Assembly: GCA_014523485.1 (NCBI GenBank)
Contig: JAATVK010000207.1
Span: forward strand, 1 to 6,154
Origin: Nitrososphaerales archaeon TH5894
GTDB taxonomy: Archaea > Thermoproteota > Nitrososphaeria > Nitrososphaerales > Nitrososphaeraceae
Length of the DNA stretch: 6,154 bases
Direction: 5' to 3'
Shown: piece after piece, positions 4,527 to 6,154 of the stretch
Layout: every line of letters starts with the position of its first letter
How positions within the stretch are numbered: position 1 is the first letter of the stretch
Notes under the pieces: model-generated
Seen by the model: the letters and a program-made list of their open reading frames with translations, nothing else
Databases searched by the model: none
Told to the model about the DNA's origin: nothing
Made by a program: the position numbers and the translations under genes

Positions 4527-5916
4527 AAAAAACATATTCTCTTAACCCAGCGTTATAGTCAGTATTACCACCTATTTTTACTAAAACAAATTCATTATTA
4601 GAATTTAAAATTGGTTCATTCATTTTTCCTTCATTTGAATGAAGACGGATATATTCCTGCATATCCAATTTAGAACGCTCGCCTATTTCTCTTTCTAAAT
4701 TCATATCTTTAACAATTTCCTTATACGTAGATTGTATAACACCACTAAAGACCATCGCGCTACTTCCGCTTCCATATGATCCAAATCCTATTCTTTTATT
4801 TTCCAAGTCAATATTTTTCTTATATTCGAACTCTAATAAACTTCTTAATCCCATATACATGGATCCGGTGTAAAGGTTACCTATTATAGCTGAAGCTTCA
4901 AGAGAGCTAGCCATTTTTTGTTCAAAAACTTGTTTGAAGAAGGAAGTACGCATAAACGCTTTCCTGAAAGTTTCATCTGCTTTCATAAAATCCTTATCGG
5001 CTAAAATGGATTCAATTGTTCCACGAGGATCCTTAGGAGTAGGTTCATCCATTCCTACTTCTTCTATTATTTGTTTCCATCTGGGTAGACATCTCCATTC
5101 ATGTCGTAGAAGATATGCTAATGCCTTTTCACCCATTTTTCGATAAGGTAAATGTACACTAATATAATCAATTTTATCGGTTATTGATTCATCTTCTTGT
5201 AATTGAATTAATTTAGTTTTAATTGCTTTTTCTCGATAACTATCAAAGGCTTTTTTAACTTGAATAAGATACAAATAATTAGAATAATTTCCATTAACTA
5301 AAGGAGTTTCACGTCCAAAAGGTCTATAAAAATCATATTCATTTTTAATTATTGTAGAAGTAACTTTAGGATCAAAAATAACTAATCTAGGATTTTCCTT
5401 TACTAACATAGCGATTGCACCAGCTCCCTGTGTATATTCTCCAGCTGAACCTAAATCATATTTTGCAATATCACTTACAATAACAATAGCAGCTCTATCA
5501 TTATTTTCTTCAGCTCTGATCCAATTTGCATTGTCATATAATGCATAGGAGCCACTAACACAAGCAAACTTACATTCTATTCCTCCAGCATGTTCAAAGG
5601 ATCCATCACCGTAAATCTGTTCAAGCATTCCAATTACAAAAGAATTCATAGCTTTTGATTCGTCTAAGGCTGATTCAGTTGCAACATACATTCTACCAAT
5701 ATCCTGTGGTTTAAGATCATTTTTTTGCATTAATTTTAAACAAGCATTTGCTGCCATACAAGCAGGATCCTGATTAGTATCAACCATAGCCATTTTATAT
5801 ATTCCTATTCCAAATTCCAGTTTATGAGGATCGATACCTCTAGCTATTGCAAAATCTTTTGAATCGATGTATAACTTTGGAACATAAATTGCCATATCAT
5901 CAATACCAACAGGCAT
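4519..5916 (-). CDS. mvaS: hydroxymethylglutaryl-CoA synthase, long form
   Basis: The enzyme condenses acetyl-CoA with acetoacetyl-CoA to HMG-CoA, the second step of the mevalonate route to isoprenoid membrane lipids; it is cytosolic. Catalytic residues in family order are Glu81 (ATESALDESKA), the nucleophile Cys119 (E-x-K-x-A-C), and His255 (SVHLPYRKMGEKAL). Further landmarks are YDFYRPFG (194-201), GNLYTGSMY (346-354) and GFGSYGSGSSAMVF (377-390). These match the bacterial and eukaryotic-type thiolase-fold enzyme. At 465 residues it is longer than the ~350-residue form common in Euryarchaeota and the ~390-residue bacterial form. The extra length falls between the His255 helix and GNLYTGS (about 270-335) and in the C-terminal tail (about 400-465). 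The ATG at 5916 is supported by a TATA-like TTTAAA about 28 bp upstream. It has no neighbouring thiolase or DUF35 gene within the window. Confidence 0.93.
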   Translation of the reverse strand: MPVGIDDMAIYVPKLYIDSKDFAIARGIDPHKLEFGIGIYKMAMVDTNQDPACMAANACLKLMQKNDLKPQDIGRMYVATESALDESKAMNSFVIGMLEQIYGDGSFEHAGGIECKFACVSGSYALYDNANWIRAEENNDRAAIVIVSDIAKYDLGSAGEYTQGAGAIAMLVKENPRLVIFDPKVTSTIIKNEYDFYRPFGRETPLVNGNYSNYLYLIQVKKAFDSYREKAIKTKLIQLQEDESITDKIDYISVHLPYRKMGEKALAYLLRHEWRCLPRWKQIIEEVGMDEPTPKDPRGTIESILADKDFMKADETFRKAFMRTSFFKQVFEQKMASSLEASAIIGNLYTGSMYMGLRSLLEFEYKKNIDLENKRIGFGSYGSGSSAMVFSGVIQSTYKEIVKDMNLEREIGERSKLDMQEYIRLHSNEGKMNEPILNSNNEFVLVKIGGNTDYNAGLREYVFSN

Positions 5917-5940
5917 ATAAAACTCAATTTGCTAAAAGAC

Positions 5941-5948
5941 ATTTAAAC
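5941..5948 (-). promoter_or_regulatory. TATA-like element for HMG-CoA synthase
   Basis: On the minus strand the sequence reads GTTTAAAT, centred about 28 bp before the ATG at 5916. Transcription would start within a few bases of the start codon, and no Shine-Dalgarno motif is seen. This makes HMG-CoA synthase independent of the upstream gene at the right edge. Confidence 0.45.
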
Positions 5949-5964
5949 GTACTTGTGATTACTA

Positions 5965-5986
5965 AAGTTTTTTTACTAAAAAATAG
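5965..5986 (-). terminator. T-run terminator behind the right-edge gene
   Basis: On the minus strand a T6 run (plus-strand AAAAAA near 5978-5983) lies about 60 nt past the stop at 6045. It forms a small A/T inverted repeat with the T7 on the plus strand at 5968-5974. Oligo-T termination here would separate the upstream gene from HMG-CoA synthase. Confidence 0.4.
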
Positions 5987-6044
5987 TCTATATTTCTTAT
6001 AGAAGTTCTATTACATTTAATATTTTAATCTAGGAGATTATGTA

Positions 6045-6154
6045 TTAGAAGTTTTTTATGACATTATAAAAATTATCACGTTCTGCAGCATAATATCCAG
6101 CTTGTTTAATAGATTCAATAATTTTCATAGAAGTAAGTTCAGTTGATCGTGCTC
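6045..6154 (-). CDS. C-terminal end of an unidentified protein (partial)
   Basis: The minus-strand frame entering at the right edge stays open for 35 codons and stops with TAA at 6047-6045; the other two minus frames meet a stop within the first ten codons. The visible C-terminus reads ARSTELTSMKIIESIKQAG, then YYAAERDNFYNVIKNF. It looks like an amphipathic helix followed by a short terminal segment. The balanced amino-acid composition and clean ending argue for a real gene. I do not recognise the family from so little sequence. It lies 128 bp upstream of HMG-CoA synthase on the same strand, with a T-run and a separate promoter between them, so an operon is not indicated. Confidence 0.7.
   Translation of the reverse strand, partial: ARSTELTSMKIIESIKQAGYYAAERDNFYNVIKNF

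Noticed and set aside
4934..5146. Plus-strand open frame of 70 codons
   Set aside because: It is antisense to the well-supported HMG-CoA synthase coding region; a chance open frame.
1..6154. CRISPR array, insertion sequence, integrase, toxin-antitoxin or defence genes
   Set aside because: None seen: no regularly spaced repeats, no transposase or nuclease motifs, no terminal inverted repeats with target duplications. The only exact long repeat is inside the NHL gene.

Overview
The window looks like chromosomal DNA of an AT-rich archaeon of the Nitrososphaerota (Thaumarchaeota). It may be a Nitrososphaera/Nitrosocosmicus-type lineage, but that rank is inferred. The signs are: (i) a winged-helix protein with a four-cysteine Fe-S signature matching TFE-beta, an archaeal basal transcription factor; (ii) HMG-CoA synthase, the mevalonate enzyme archaea need for isoprenoid lipids; (iii) TATA-like elements about 23-31 bp upstream of several start codons with almost no leader, the archaeal leaderless pattern; (iv) T-runs instead of GC-rich hairpin terminators; (v) exported proteins rich in Asn-X-Ser/Thr sequons. 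There are no rRNAs, tRNAs, insertion sequences, CRISPR arrays or phage genes.

Layout, left to right. A minus-strand gene probably starts at the left edge (1-20). A roughly 450-bp AT-rich region follows, containing a perfect 22-bp palindrome. A stand-alone receiver-domain response regulator (470-859, +) converges on a secreted six-bladed NHL beta-propeller (998-1981, -). Behind that is a small exported protein of unknown function (2070-2633, -, TTG start). A 261-bp divergent promoter region carries dyads and a short direct repeat, then comes TFE-beta (2895-3338, +, TTG start). This gene converges, over a symmetric A6/T6 terminator, on a membrane-anchored LEA14/WHy-like protein (3381-3896, -). 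A divergent promoter region leads to a four-helix CopD-like membrane protein (4026-4526, +), whose 3' end overlaps HMG-CoA synthase (4519-5916, -) by 8 bp. The C-terminal 35 codons of another minus-strand gene (6045-6154) run off the right edge.

Most genes appear to be single transcription units with their own promoters; no obvious operon is present. Two housekeeping genes (TFE-beta, HMG-CoA synthase) sit among signalling and cell-surface genes. I see no single multi-gene system. The best leads are the compact TFE-beta with a TTG start, the long-form HMG-CoA synthase with extra sequence before its GNxYTGS motif, a nearly identical duplicated blade segment in the NHL protein, and the symmetric elements in the two large intergenic regions.
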